Source: Pteria penguin (Eukaryota > Mollusca > Bivalvia > Pterioida > Pteriidae). From it: a stretch of 64,000 bases of DNA. The DNA lies in the NCBI GenBank assembly GCA_035048485.1, contig CM068582.1:16172001-16236000 (forward strand). Direction: 5' to 3'. Position 1 is the first letter of the stretch; each line of letters opens with the position of its first letter. Below the pieces are notes generated by a model that searched no databases, was not told the origin of the DNA, and saw nothing but the letters and a program-made list of their open reading frames with translations. Shown here piece by piece: positions 22,400-39,100 of the stretch. The translations under genes and the position numbers were made by a program.

Positions 22400-24140
22400 G
22401 TGATTTTTTAACATTAACCTTATAGATGAAGTGAAATCTTCCACGGAGAAGATGTTGTATACTAATAAAAACATGCATACTCTTCTTGTAATTTTCCGGC
22501 TACTTGGCCTTTGTCAAGTGAAATAAACAATGTTAAAGTGATATAATCTGTAATTTCTACTTAAATTATGTAAATACCAGTATACAGTCTATTATATACT
22601 AAGAAAGATTAAGTGTGGCAGAGAGCATTTTGCGAAATGCGGTTTTATAAGCTATATAACATGTCGTTACCTTTCTCTTTGACTTATTTCCGTCCCGAAA
22701 AAAATATTCTCGTGTAGCAGGCTTTCAGAATTTCGGCATGAAAATACTTTTTTATGGGCCTGTAAGTGATTTTTATTGGCTGACTTTTTCACACATTATT
22801 AATTTTGCATAGTAAAACCATTTGAACAATACTTGAGTAAAACAAATTGCTTAAAAGTTACATTTTTTTGCGCCAAGTTCTCAGCTAAGTAAAATCCATG
22901 ATAACGTTGCAAATCATAAGAGTAAATATACTTTTGATTTTAATCACAATGTTTATACCTAAAGCAATGGTTGTAAAAAAAAATCCTCAGATTCACGGTT
23001 GGCTTTTATATAGGACGAAAAAAAATATATGAAGGCTCTACAATTTGTGATCCCAATGGGGTGTAGGGGAAGCCCTATATCAAGTGACTTTCCCCCTTGT
23101 AGCTCATAAGATATGGAAATTTGAGGGCAAAGTAGTTTGCGTGTTTTAATTCAATAGACCATCTTTAGCTTGCAGCTACTGAGCAACAGAAGAGTTAGTC
23201 CCCCTACCACTACACTCCCTTCTCTGAATTTGCCAGTGGTATTACAATATTAACGACTTGGTCATTCAACATATTCGTAAGTATTGTGCATGTCAGAAAT
23301 GTAACTTGTATGGAAAGTCCGGCGCGGACCAGGATATGATATTCAGAGCTGGTCCATCCATGTCGTGCAGTGTAAATAAAGTAAATTGCCTGTTATACAA
23401 TTAAAAGACATGTACCAAGAAAAGTTAAACGCAGGATTCCGAGGTGAGTCTGGATCACCGGTCCCATATCCCTGGATTCGCAATTGTCTGACATGAACTT
23501 CAATATCACATGTACGCAGACTTGGCGTTATGGTTAAGACCTTAAGAAATTTGTTTCTTCTTACTTTCATGTCACGATATAATTATGACAAGTGAAAGCG
23601 ACGTGGATGCCTATCAATTAATCGATTAATCACTTCACCAAGACGGATTCTGACTAAATTTTATACAAATCTTGATTGACCTTGTAAAGATTTATATATG
23701 TACTTGTATGACCTTTTATATTCATTGTACGAGAGAATATATTATAGAAATAGTGCACGTGCATTATATCGGTGTGTAAAACATCAATAGATAGTTTTAA
23801 ATAAGCCTAATTTTCAATGTTGGCATTGATATTATTACTTGCATGAGGTGAAGCGAAAGGAATTGGAATAAATGTAACACATATCCAACGAAATCAAACG
23901 AGAAGGTTAAGCTCACATGCAACACACATTCGTCGTTGTCAACAAAAACATCAATATCGTCGTTGTAGTCAACAACCACAACAACAACAACAACAACAAC
24001 AATGACTGCAAAATTCATGAACCGTCCCTGTATCTCCATTATCAAAAAGATTAATCTTGGTGTGAAATCATCGGTTTGATCTACTTCAAGTTTATCAATC
24101 ATAGACTACGAAATAATTTATAACGTACTAGTGTAATAAT
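22400..24140. other. Intergenic, no gene supported
   Basis: AT-rich sequence. A (CAA)n run at about 23976-24000 and short repeats are visible. The minus-strand ORF at 23797-24102 contains that run read as poly-Val and is not credible as a gene. Confidence 0.6.
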
Positions 24141-24149
24141 TATTGAATA

Positions 24150-24155
24150 TTTATT
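24150..24155 (-). promoter_or_regulatory. Candidate polyadenylation signal (AATAAA)
   Basis: TTTATT on the plus strand, 84-89 bp beyond the stop codon at 24239 on the minus strand. Confidence 0.45.
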
Positions 24156-24238
24156 CATGGCATTATAATGCATATTCATAATCATAAAAATCAACTTCAT
24201 CTATATAAATATTTTTTCTTATTTTTCCCAGTAGTTCC

Positions 24239-25280
24239 TCAGCACCTGTCAGACAGGTTCATCTTCGAATGGCCGAGTTCCGGAAGTATTGCTCGCTTCC
24301 GGTGCTGATGAATGTCGCTCCTTCTCTTTGGTTTTTTCACTACACTAAGATCATTCCAGATCATAGAAGGTCGATCTATGCTTTTCTGACGATGTCTATT
24401 CGTGCATATATCTGGTAGAATCGAGCGTTCAATATCGAATCCCTCATCACCCGATGACGTCATCTGACGACTCCCATTCCACGCGCCAAATTTCTCAGTG
24501 GTTGCCCGTAATTCATCTATACGCTCCTTCCTCCTAGAAGAAGTTTGTTTTTTTAGGATCTCATTTCCCTTCTCATACAAGCGCTTGCATTCTTTTCCTA
24601 TTTCATTGACTTGTTTTGATGCCTGATGTGCTCTGACGTCAATATGCGGAATGACTCTTCTGGCGACGTTATCGCGTCGCACGCTCTCAGTTCTTCCGGA
24701 GAGTTTCGCAAGCGTACCATCACTGCGAGGAGTAATGTTCAGAATCTCTTTAGGGACTTTAGAACAAACTTTATTTGTCAGCGATACTTTCGGTAACGCT
24801 TTCACTGGTGGTAATTTATCTGGACGGTTTGGACCTTTGTCCAGTATCAAAGGAGGGATCTTTTCTGTGGCCAATATTTTTCTTGAAGATTTTGGTACAT
24901 TCAATTTCGACACCACTAAAGTCAGTTCTGCTTCTAAAATGGAAATCTGCCGTCTCATTAACTTCTCTCGCTGATCGAGTTTCTCATAACAGATGCACAA
25001 TTGATCAATCTCTCGGACCATCCTTTTATCATGGATTTTCCCTAGGTATCGTTTGAGCGTGGAAATCTGTTTCTGACATGCAAACTTCTCTTGAAGCAAT
25101 GCGTTGTAGTCTCGTTTGACCCCTGCTAAAGCTGACTGACTTCGCTCGCGTTCCGCATTCAAACTTTGGATGTTGTCATGCAATGACGTCAGAATGCTGT
25201 TCGCTTCGTTGAGCTCCTTAGTTAATCTCATTACATCACGGTCAGAATCCTCGCTTATTCTACGAAGATTTTCGGTTACT
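24239..25280 (-). CDS. Terminal exon of an orphan coiled-coil protein (347 codons)
   Basis: It opens after a textbook acceptor (TTTTATTTTCCCCCAG) at 25280 and is open to a stop at 24239. The first ~125 residues are a strong coiled coil (DVMRLTKELNEANSI, CQKQISTLKRYLGKI, MRRQISILEAELTLV). A basic, Pro-containing linker follows (KIPPLILDKGPNRP), then a second helical Lys/Arg-rich part (ECKRLYEKGNEILKK), and a basic tail. The exon begins with one base of a codon, so the preceding exon must end with two. The exon at 27513 ends with one base and would give an immediate stop if joined directly, so an exon is missing between them (see 26611-26668). It may be the 3' end of the gene at 27513-32533 or of a separate gene. 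I recognise no family. Confidence 0.7.
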
Positions 25281-25475
25281 CTGGGGGAAAATAAAAACAA
25301 ATTAGATCATATCAAACAAACCAACAATACTAATTCCAAAATTATCCAGGTATGCATTAATTATCATAACAATTACTCTCATTCCCACTTACTCTGAGTC
25401 CAACCAATCGTGGGTTCAAACCACACTAATCCATGTTTACTCTACGTCTGAGGGGCATACGCAGCGCTCTTGTTT

Positions 25476-25648
25476 CATTGGCGGATTTGGTCGGGAAATT
25501 TTAAACATCCCCCCAAAAATGTCATTTTCGACCATTTTAGGACTGCAAGCCCCCTTTCCAGAGCGAATAGTGCAAAACATTAGTCACTGGAGACTGAAAC
25601 ACCCCCCCCCCCTTCCCGGCCTTTCAAAAATTTCTAGATCCGCCAATG
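25476..25648. mobile_element. MITE, family D
   Basis: The ends are CATTGGCGGAT and ATCCGCCAATG. The interior GTCATTTTCGACCATTTTAG and GAATAGTGCAAAACATTAGT is nearly the same as in the copy at 34020. Confidence 0.75.
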
Positions 25649-25694
25649 TGTTTATAGTTTGTGTTTGCAATGTAAGACATCGTCATTTTGTTTC

Positions 25695-25802
25695 TTGTTT
25701 TTTTTTTTGTTTTTGTTTTTGTTTTTGTTTTTTTTTTTTTGGGGGGGGGGGTTGTTTGTTTGTTTGGTTTTTTTTTGGGGGGGGGGGGGGGTTGGAGGGG
25801 GG
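25695..25802. repeat. T-rich / G-run low-complexity tract
   Basis: Runs of T broken by single G, then two runs of more than ten G and a GGTTGG end. The G runs could form quadruplex structures. ORFs across it (25519-25896, 25624-25881, 25688-26017) are artefacts of composition. Confidence 0.8.
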
Positions 25803-26262
25803 ATTTATATATAGGAATCACCCTGTCTATCCGTCTGTCCTGTTTAGCAAGTTCCTTAAAATGTACAAGTTGGACATCCAATACTCATACCAGTGATTTA
25901 TCCTGGGATCAGTTCTTGTATGTTTCAATTTTGTTGCCGGAGGGGAAAGGGAGGGATTTGTCCCGTTGCGATAGCACTAGTTACACTTATACACGTACCC
26001 AGTCTATATGTTGCTGATGCATAGCACAGACGTTTAGACCTATGCATCAAACCAATTGGATGCACTGTGGGATTTTACGTGCGAACTTAAACCGTGACAC
26101 GGTACATCGGTTTATACTGACACAGACTCAACGACTAAGCATTGATGGTACTCAAACCAAGGATTTCTTGATCACGTGCCCAACTCGCAACAGACTGACC
26201 TAGGAGACTTCCCTTCTTGTTTGGCAGAAATTATATTCCCGTAATTATTTCACGAAGTGGGT

Positions 26263-26516
26263 CAGTGGCGAATCCAGGATTTTTGGAAAAAAAAAAAGGG
26301 GGGGGCACATGTGAAAGTAAAGAATTGGCCAAAATACTCAGCCATTTGGAGTACCAATTCTTCAGTTTTACTCATCTAATTTGAGTGTTTTCACCCTTAT
26401 CATATATATAAATATATATCTTGAAAATTTGTGGCGAACCACTCCCCCTTTCCGCTGCTCTAAATCCGCCAATGTGGGAACCACTCCCCCTTTCCGCCGT
26501 TCTAAATCTGCCAATG
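26263..26516. mobile_element. MITE, family D, with duplicated right end
   Basis: The left end is CAGTGGCGAATCCAGGATTT. The right end CCGCTGCTCTAAATCCGCCA occurs twice in slightly different form, 46 bp apart (about 26453 and 26499). Confidence 0.6.
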
Positions 26517-26610
26517 TGGGGACAAAAATATTCAGATAATGTTTAAAAAATAAAAACAAACAAGTAATTACTCCGTATCTCTGTCTGGATTCGCCCCTGA
26601 CCAGCAGTAC

Positions 26611-26668
26611 ACGTCCGCTGAATGGAGTTCACTCGGCTGGCTGCATCCGTTCCCTGCTATCAGCAGTC
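26611..26668 (-). CDS. Possible internal exon linking 27513 to 25280 (uncertain)
   Basis: A plausible acceptor (AATATTTTGTAG) precedes GA-CTG-CTG-ATA at 26668. The frame that fits the upstream exon's leftover base reads LLIAGNGCSQPSELHSAD. The length to the donor-like GT at 26609-26610 is 58, which would restore frame into the exon at 25280. However, that donor (ACGT|GTACTG) is poor, and the next GT creates a stop. Read through, the frame ends at 26568 and would give an alternative last exon. Confidence 0.25.
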
Positions 26669-27025
26669 CTACAAAATATTTAAAATCAAACTGTTGATAT
26701 AGTTTCACATAATGTTCAGCGTTTAAGGTTAAAATGACGGCACCGTTGGCAACGCAAAACGACAATAACGGTAAATAGTCCATTAATGAATCTCTAGTTT
26801 TTCCTTATAGAGAGAGTGTGAAACTCTGATATAAATCTCAAGGTTATGTCATTGGATAAACACGGAGGCTGGCACTCGAGAAAATAATCAAATATAAATC
26901 AAATGTACTAGGTATATATAGAATTGTCTTCGTCAAAATGGATCAGTGTTGCTTTAAGCAACGCATTTTTAAAAAATTAACCGTAAGTGAGGTGCAAGGA
27001 CAATCCAACCTCTTATATTCCTCAT

Positions 27026-27345
27026 TCAAGCCGGTGTGGTCCAATGGATGAGGTGCTCGGCTCTTGACTGGGAGGCCCCGGTTCGACTCCCGCCATAGGT
27101 GCACCAGTGTCCAGTCCTTCGGATGAGACAGTAAAATCCGAGATCCCGTGTCACGGTAGTCGTGGCATGTAAAAGATCCCTCGCTGCTTCGGGGAGGGTG
27201 GTGTGTGTACCGTCATAAAGGCAATTCAGTAATCATAGCGAAACTTCTTAAAAATGTTAGCCGGCGTGGCTCAGTGGATAAGCTGCTCTATGCGATGCGT
27301 CAGACAGATGCCGTCACCATATACATGAAATAATCGTGGAGTGAC
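27026..27345 (+). mobile_element. SINE family A, with a second partial copy joined to it
   Basis: The head has GCCGGTGTGGTCCAATGGAT and B box GGTTCGACTCC. The body has CTTCGGATGAGACAGTAAAA and GATCCCTCGCTGCTTCGGGG. At about 27260 a second head fragment (AGCCGGCGTGGCTCAGTGGA) begins and runs straight into the family tail (CAGATGCCGTCACCATATAC). Confidence 0.75.
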
Positions 27346-27512
27346 GGAATAATCAATCTGTCTATCCTTCATTCAATAAATAGTAACAGAAGATAGTGCT
27401 TTCTCCGACATTTATCCTATGGCAAATTAAAATGCGAACAAAATGGCTTTTGTCAATGAGGAAGAGATCCATAATGTTTCTGATAAATGACTATATATGT
27501 AAAATGACATAC

Positions 27513-32533
<5,021 letters not shown>

Positions 32534-32663
32534 TTGTTTTTACATTAGGTTTATCAGGTTCATACTTTCTACACACAACACATCTCAGACGTCGTGTCGC
32601 TATCTGGAGTTTTTCTGTGACGTCATAGATGAAAGCTTTTTACAGAAGAGTTCTGTAACGTCA
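32534..32663 (-). promoter_or_regulatory. 5' exon and CRE-containing promoter of the orphan gene
   Basis: Perfect TGACGTCA at 32618-32625; a near copy (TGACGTTA on the minus strand) at 32656-32663. The 5' exon ends at 32533 with donor GTAAGT. Its two upstream ATGs open frames of 4 and 7 codons that end before the splice site. The frame that enters the main ORF is open without an ATG back to a TAA near 32642, so a coding 5' extension through a further exon cannot be excluded. Confidence 0.5.
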
Positions 32664-32786
32664 TCAATGCTAAAAGAAAATGCTTCTCGATAACGTTTAT
32701 ATGCGTAATAAATATTTATGTTCCTGCATATGTACAAAATGGACCCGAAATCATAATAATTCCAGTAAATATTGGGCATCTATCAA

Positions 32787-32880
32787 CCCCAAAAACAAAA
32801 ACCAAAAACGAATCAAACAAACAAAACAAAAAGCACCCCCCCCCCAAAAAAAAAACCCCCAAAACAAACAAACAAATAAA
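32787..32880. repeat. A/C low-complexity tract
   Basis: AAAACC and AAAC repeats with a run of ten C and a run of ten A. It is complementary in character to the T/G tract at 25695. ORFs across it are not credible. Confidence 0.8.
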
Positions 32881-33164
32881 AATCATTGTTTTATGAATGA
32901 CCTCATAGAATGTCCGATACAGTGGTTTCCCTTTGAGAGACTGAAATTTACATTTTTTTTTTAAATAAATGATCAAGGTGTGTTTGTGAAATGGTATGCT
33001 TAACAAATATGAAATCTCCATAGTGAGCCTATCTCTCAATGTTTTAACAAACATAGATGCAAGTTTAAAATTACTATTATGTAAAAATGCATCTGTGTAT
33101 TTGAAATATCAGTCATACTTGATAAAAAATAACCACCAACAGAAACATAGACTGCTTTCTGTGA

Positions 33165-33340
33165 AAATTGTCTCTGTCTGTCGCCAAAAGGAAGATGGAA
33201 AAGTGGTCGCTTATTACGACAGGTGGTCTTTTAATATACAGGTTGTCTCTGTAAAGTACAATTAATATAAGGAACAGTGAAAGATGCTAGTTTAAGACGG
33301 ATGATTGCTCAATAAAGGTGACCGTTACAGCAAGTTTAAC
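33165..33340. mobile_element. Family C element
   Basis: AAGTGGTCGCTTATTACGAC, AGGTGGTCTTTTAATATACA and a TTTAAGACGGATGATTGCTC stretch match family C. The terminal TCAAACCTG motif is eroded. Confidence 0.5.
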
Positions 33341-34019
33341 GAATAAAAAGCGAAGCGATCGTGAGCCGAAAAAATCATGTTAACAGTGTTATCATATATG
33401 CCCTCTGTAGATGTCTGAATATTGATTTTTAATTCAAGTCAAGACTTCCATCTATTGGGAGATCAGAATATTAATTTAAAACAAAATACGGTCCCCTTTA
33501 TAATTAAAACGTCGAACTCATCTTTACGCTTTCCAAGATTCTGCATTATGAAGTATGTTGTAGATTATGTCAGAATAACTTAACTTTTCGATATATTCTA
33601 GATCTAGCTTAGCTTAGAATGTGGATTTCATTCATATTTTATTGTTTACTTTTTAATACACTTGCCGTCTGCATGTCTAAACAATCAGATTTCTGGAGGG
33701 GAAAACCCAAACCCCAAAAACAAACAAGCAAACCCTAAACAAAACCAAAACAAAAGTTGTCAGACCTTCTAGTTACCCATACATTTAATAAATGTGATGT
33801 CAGAGGAGCATTATTAAGATGCGCTTGCTTTACTGATAAATCCTGATTTTATTTACGAAATGTAATGTTTCAATTTAATACTTTACTGTACATATAATTC
33901 TTTTATCAACATAATGCTTATTTGTTCTTCCATGTAGATTTGAGGTATCTTTAAGTTATATAGCATTTGATGAGTATCTATTACCACGGGCTCTTACAAC
34001 ATATATATATGAAGCTTGA

Positions 34020-34212
34020 CATTAGCGGATTTAGAGGGGGGATTGCAACACCCTTTCGGTCGGAAAATTTTACAAAAAAAGTCATTTTCGACCATTTTAG
34101 GGCTCCAACCCCCCCCCCCCTTCCCTCACACACTTTCCAGATCGAATAGTGCAAAACATTGGTCTTGGGAGACTGCATATCCCCCTTTCAAAAATTTCTA
34201 GATCCGCCTATG
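34020..34212. mobile_element. MITE, family D, well preserved
   Basis: The left end is CATTAGCGGATTTAGAGGGG and the right end is AAATTTCTAGATCCGCCTATG. The interior GTCATTTTCGACCATTTTAG is shared with the copy at 25476. Confidence 0.75.
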
Positions 34213-36136
34213 CTTGATCACAACTTCTTCAGTCACCCTGTCTGATGTGATTGACAAAAGACGGGTTTTTTTCTCATGTCTTCAAACTAATAAGAAACCA
34301 TTTTTATTTATGATGCAAAACATTTTCAGGGAGGTGCATAAAATCCTCTATATGTGCCTTTACATTCAACACGATAACCGTTCGTGGATTAGTGTTTATA
34401 TGTACGTCGTTTTCAACAATTTTTCAGTCACATCGCGGCGTGGAAGCGGGAAGTAATCAACTTCTTGCTATTCTTAAACTATCTAAATGCCTGAGGATCA
34501 AAATATCTATACACATACTCAGTGCTCTTGTGACACAGGCAATTGTAAAGAAATTTTGCTAATTTCAATTAACAAGAGCTTTTGGTTAGAATGAATAGGT
34601 CACTCATACATTTACTATATATATAGGGATGTAGATATAAGTGTAAAGAAAGTTTTGTTGATAATTTATTGTGCATATCATACTTCATTATCTAAATAAA
34701 TAAATAATTCCTAAAGTAATGAATAAAATCATAATATCAATGAATGCATTTGTTGAAAATCAATTATTTCATTCATAAAGATTCAAGAATCATTAATCTC
34801 TTCAGAGTATAGCATCAGTAAAGAAGACTAAGTTCTAAAGATTTCCATGACATCATTGTTACACATTTCTCTTGAACAAGTTTGTGATCAATACAAAGGG
34901 CCTACTTTTTACTACTTTGTATTTTACAGGCTTTTATTCAGCACATTTCAATGTCTCAAGTAATTTATTATCAATCAGTATCAAAACTTTGATACACATG
35001 TACATGTATATGTATTTAGGTTGTCCTTCATAAACCCTATAACTGAAGGAATAAAACAGCAGGCTTTGGAGGAATGATATACATGTAGTGGGTTTTTCTC
35101 ATATGCTGTAAATAAATAATTCAAAGTAGAACATAGAATAGATATAGAGCTGCAACATATGACATTTCATATATAATATAAAATTTATAGAAATTATATC
35201 AAAATTGTACTTAAGACATAGTTTCTTCATTCTATACCTATACAGATGCTAAGCTGATGGCAGCTATGATTTCATTACACCTCGTAATCAGACATTTTTG
35301 AGTTTGTTTTACTTACAAAGCAACTATTACACTTAATTCTAATAATAACATTAACACACTTATATTTCAAGCTTGATTATATACTATAAATAGAAAATCA
35401 TCACTCTATACAGTGATTAATAAGCGTACGTAAAAATCAAGTATTTACATAAAGATTTCCCTGATTTGTTTAATGTTACATGTATGAAATTACCCAAATT
35501 AGGCCATGTTTGTGATATCACTTTTGCTTTACAGGACATTTGTCTGGTAAAGCTGCTTATTTCAATGAAACACTGATGAAGGTTCTATTACCTCGATATA
35601 ACTCATATCATAAGTTCTGCCACACATTTTTTGTTTGTCCAACTCTGGTAAATTTTGCAAAACACTGGTTGTATGTTAAAAAAAATTATATATATATATC
35701 AGGTGTCTTTAACGCAAAAAATCCAGGATCACTTAAAATGTATGCACAAACAGACAATCCTTTAATCATATACAATGTATATAATGTGTATAGATATACA
35801 TACACATACTGCATATCAGAAAACACATCAAGCATTGCAATCAATATTATTTATTATTACTGTTAACCTAATTAAGAACAAATGTTATTTGTTTCTAAAA
35901 ATAGTAGAACATGTATTATTCTTAATCAATATAAAATAAACATTCATTTCATTTCTAATCTTGTTAGGCTTGGTTATTTCAATATAGCAAGCCCTTCTCA
36001 TCAAAATAGCACATCAAATATGTTAAATCTTGTACTACTAGAAATTATCATACATAATGAGTTTGAAATTGATATTTGTCTTCATCCTATTAATTTCTGT
36101 ATCATAAATGTATATAGGATAATACTAAAATGTGTA
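34213..36136. other. Intergenic / GINS3 3' flank, no gene supported
   Basis: AT-rich sequence. A minus-oriented SINE family B fragment (TCACATCGCGGCGTGGAAGC) lies at about 34413-34470. Plus-strand ORFs at 35540-35866 and 35882-36190 have no recognisable domain; the second overlaps GINS3 exon 3 on the other strand. TTTATT near 35850 could be the GINS3 poly(A) signal. Confidence 0.55.
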
Positions 36137-39100
36137 TCAGGAATCCTGTGCCATTCTCTTTCGTTTCCGATGATTTCGCACCATATCTGATGAGGTTAGT
36201 TTCTCTGTCCTTCTGGTTTCCCATCGCTGGAAATCATTCAACCCACACTGTCCTGATTTGAATAAACACCGTTCAGTTTCATCAAGTTTCTCTGTTAATT
36301 TGGTGGTGTCCTCGTGAAATGAATTCTGTGAACTGTCCATTATTTTTCTGATTCTTCCTTGAAAAGCCTAAAACATGAGAGGATTATACATGTGTGAAAT
36401 ATGAGCGTTCAAGTTAAAATGAAAATGCTTAGAACTCTTATTCACTAATTAAATTTTGCAGCTGCATGTACATGCACATATTTCTTAAAGCATTTGTAAA
36501 ATACGATATTGTAAAGTACATGTATACTGTACATGTGTACAAATGGATAAAAATCCAGTCACATCAATATCAAAGTAATTCTAGTTGGAACATCAGTCAC
36601 ATTTACTGAAAGTAACTAGAACTGTCTACAAAAAAGGACTGATACCCTCAGCAAGCAGCATTTAACTAAAAAAGAAAATAAGAGCCATGACTACAACAAA
36701 AAATGGTAGACTGCAACAAATTTAAACTCTGTCTGTAGTTGTTAGTAATACAGATATGAGCATATACCAATCACTCATTGGATGTATGGAAAAAGCATGA
36801 AAACTTTACTTGTTTACTAACTGACAAACAACTTTTCTCTCAATTAAATATACCCCCACAATTTTGCTGCAGAGAGTATATATATAACTAAAACATATGT
36901 TCACTATGCTGATACCTGTAAAAGACTTTTGGCAATATCTGGAGTATCAGGCAATTCAAAATTGAGTAACTCTGAACCAAATCTGTAGAAGTATGGTCCA
37001 AGCTTGTGCAAGTCGACAACACAAGGATCGGCACTGAGTATTTCTCTGTACCCTTCCTTATACTGCTTAGGCAGCTCTACACTGACAATGTTCCTACGAC
37101 GACTACATAACGATCTTGCCATCCAGAACGGAAGTTCCATCTTCGTGTTTGGCATGAGATGCTCGCCATCATTACTGGGTTCAAGATAACCTGTATTGGT
37201 AAAATATAATATTCAAAATGTACAACATACACAAAATGAGAAAACCTGTTTTCTTTTATTCTGATATACATGTAATACTTTCCTATTTGATGAATTATCA
37301 CTATAGATGATGTAAAAATAACTATATAAAATATACTTTATTTATAAGATCCTTACTGGTCATTAATGTATGAACACTAGCCTGATATACACATATGTAG
37401 AATTTTATCTAATATATATGATACCGTATATACTCGCATATAAGTCGACCCGCGTATAAGTCGGGGGGTACGCTTTGGAGCTCAAATTCTAGGATTTGCC
37501 GTTGACCCGCATATAAGTCGGTTGGAATTTTTGAGTGAATAAAGCCTGTACATGTTAACCGACATTCATTCATAGAAATGTATACAAAGGCTTCGGAGAA
37601 TGATGATCGTGCGTAATCACACTACGGGAATTTAATTGACATATTCAATAGCGGGGCATTTAAAACGTGACATATAAAAGATGTATTTATTTAAGATAAA
37701 ACGATCTACCTGGTGTTACTTCATAGCTTAAGTGACTACTTTTCGAATAATTTGGTAGCCGTGAAAACGGCTGTTTTTATATAATTATTTATTTGATAAT
37801 TACAGCAAATACAACACGACGACGACCGTGGCTTCATTGCTTGTTTATTTAACTATTAAGTAATTAATTCATTAATGCAGTGAAACCCTACTACGAGTCG
37901 GTGATTGATACCCGACAAAGACTCTTTTACCACACCGACAAACCTACCAGTATCATTAACTTACTTCTAGTGTCATGTATACGCCGGACCGTTATTTAAT
38001 CAATGGTCATCACGTCACGGCTCACTAAACCTGTAGACGTACTCTAGCGGATTTGTTTTACCTTTTGTAATGGGTATTTCAACAGCAAATAAGCGATATA
38101 TTACGACTTTAAGTACAGAATCTGTTGATCACAAAATATACATTTTATTGTCATAAAATCGTATTTTAAAGCAGTATTGACTGGGAATTTCACCTACGTT
38201 ATCTATCATGTCTAATGTCTTCATTATCTGATAATAAACGGGAAAGTTTGGCTTCAGTCCAAGGTCGGATTTTTTTCTCTCCGTCAGTATCTCGCATATA
38301 AGTCGGTAGTGCTTTTCGACCACGATTTTTTACTCCCAAAAAACCGACTTATATGCGAGTATATACGGTACCTTCCAAAGAACAACTTTTTGTTGTTGTA
38401 ATGGCTGGATAAAAGTCTAATTTAGTAATTAGGTCATTCCAGAGAGTGCTGGACTGCCAATCTAAAGGTTGCGAGTCTGAATCATAACAAGGACTCAAAC
38501 AACAATTTTTCATACTTTTGTTATTAAAGGTGAAGGTGTAAGCCCCGTCTCTTACTTGGACAGCTAGTGGATTGTGATAATTTGAAGCTGTCAATCACGT
38601 ATCAATTCATCACGCTGACCACAAGAGCGGATGACCAGGGTACATATAGTCAACCATGCAAAACCTTAGGATATAAACTTATTCAATATGAACACAAATA
38701 ACGAACTTCAAAATTTGTGAAGCCACTGTCTAGACGTGTTTTAATTTCGGGTTAATTATTTTCTCCAAAAATGTTAATGCGTTGTTTTCATAAGGAAAGG
38801 AAATTGATAACATGTAATTAACGTAATGAAGAGAACAAAATGAAATTTGCTATTAGAAATTCATTATGAGAAAGCGTTAATAATATGATGATCGCAAGCG
38901 GCAGATGTGGTGACCAGAATCAGACGTCCCTCCTCACCATCGTAATCATAGAAAGAGAAAGGACCTATACAAGAAGTGCTGGACAATGCTATGCCATTGT
39001 GGTGTGTGGGATGATTCTCGATATTCAGATAGAAAGACTCATGAAGTCAGTCTGGACAGAAGGCGAAACAGATTTGTATGGCAGTCCCATGAATATTGGA

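Noticed and set aside
23797..24102. Minus ORF with a poly-Val run
   Set aside because: The run is a (CAA)n microsatellite; the flanks show no coding signs.
25519..26017. ORFs rich in Phe/Gly or Pro/Lys
   Set aside because: They are read through a T-run/G-run tract; the amino-acid content is purely compositional.
32680..33265. ORFs over the A/C tract on both strands
   Set aside because: Low-complexity Lys/Asn/Gln or Phe/Val strings with no splice or domain support.
37004..37189. Plus-strand ORF over GINS3 exon 2
   Set aside because: Antisense shadow of the strongly supported GINS3 exon.
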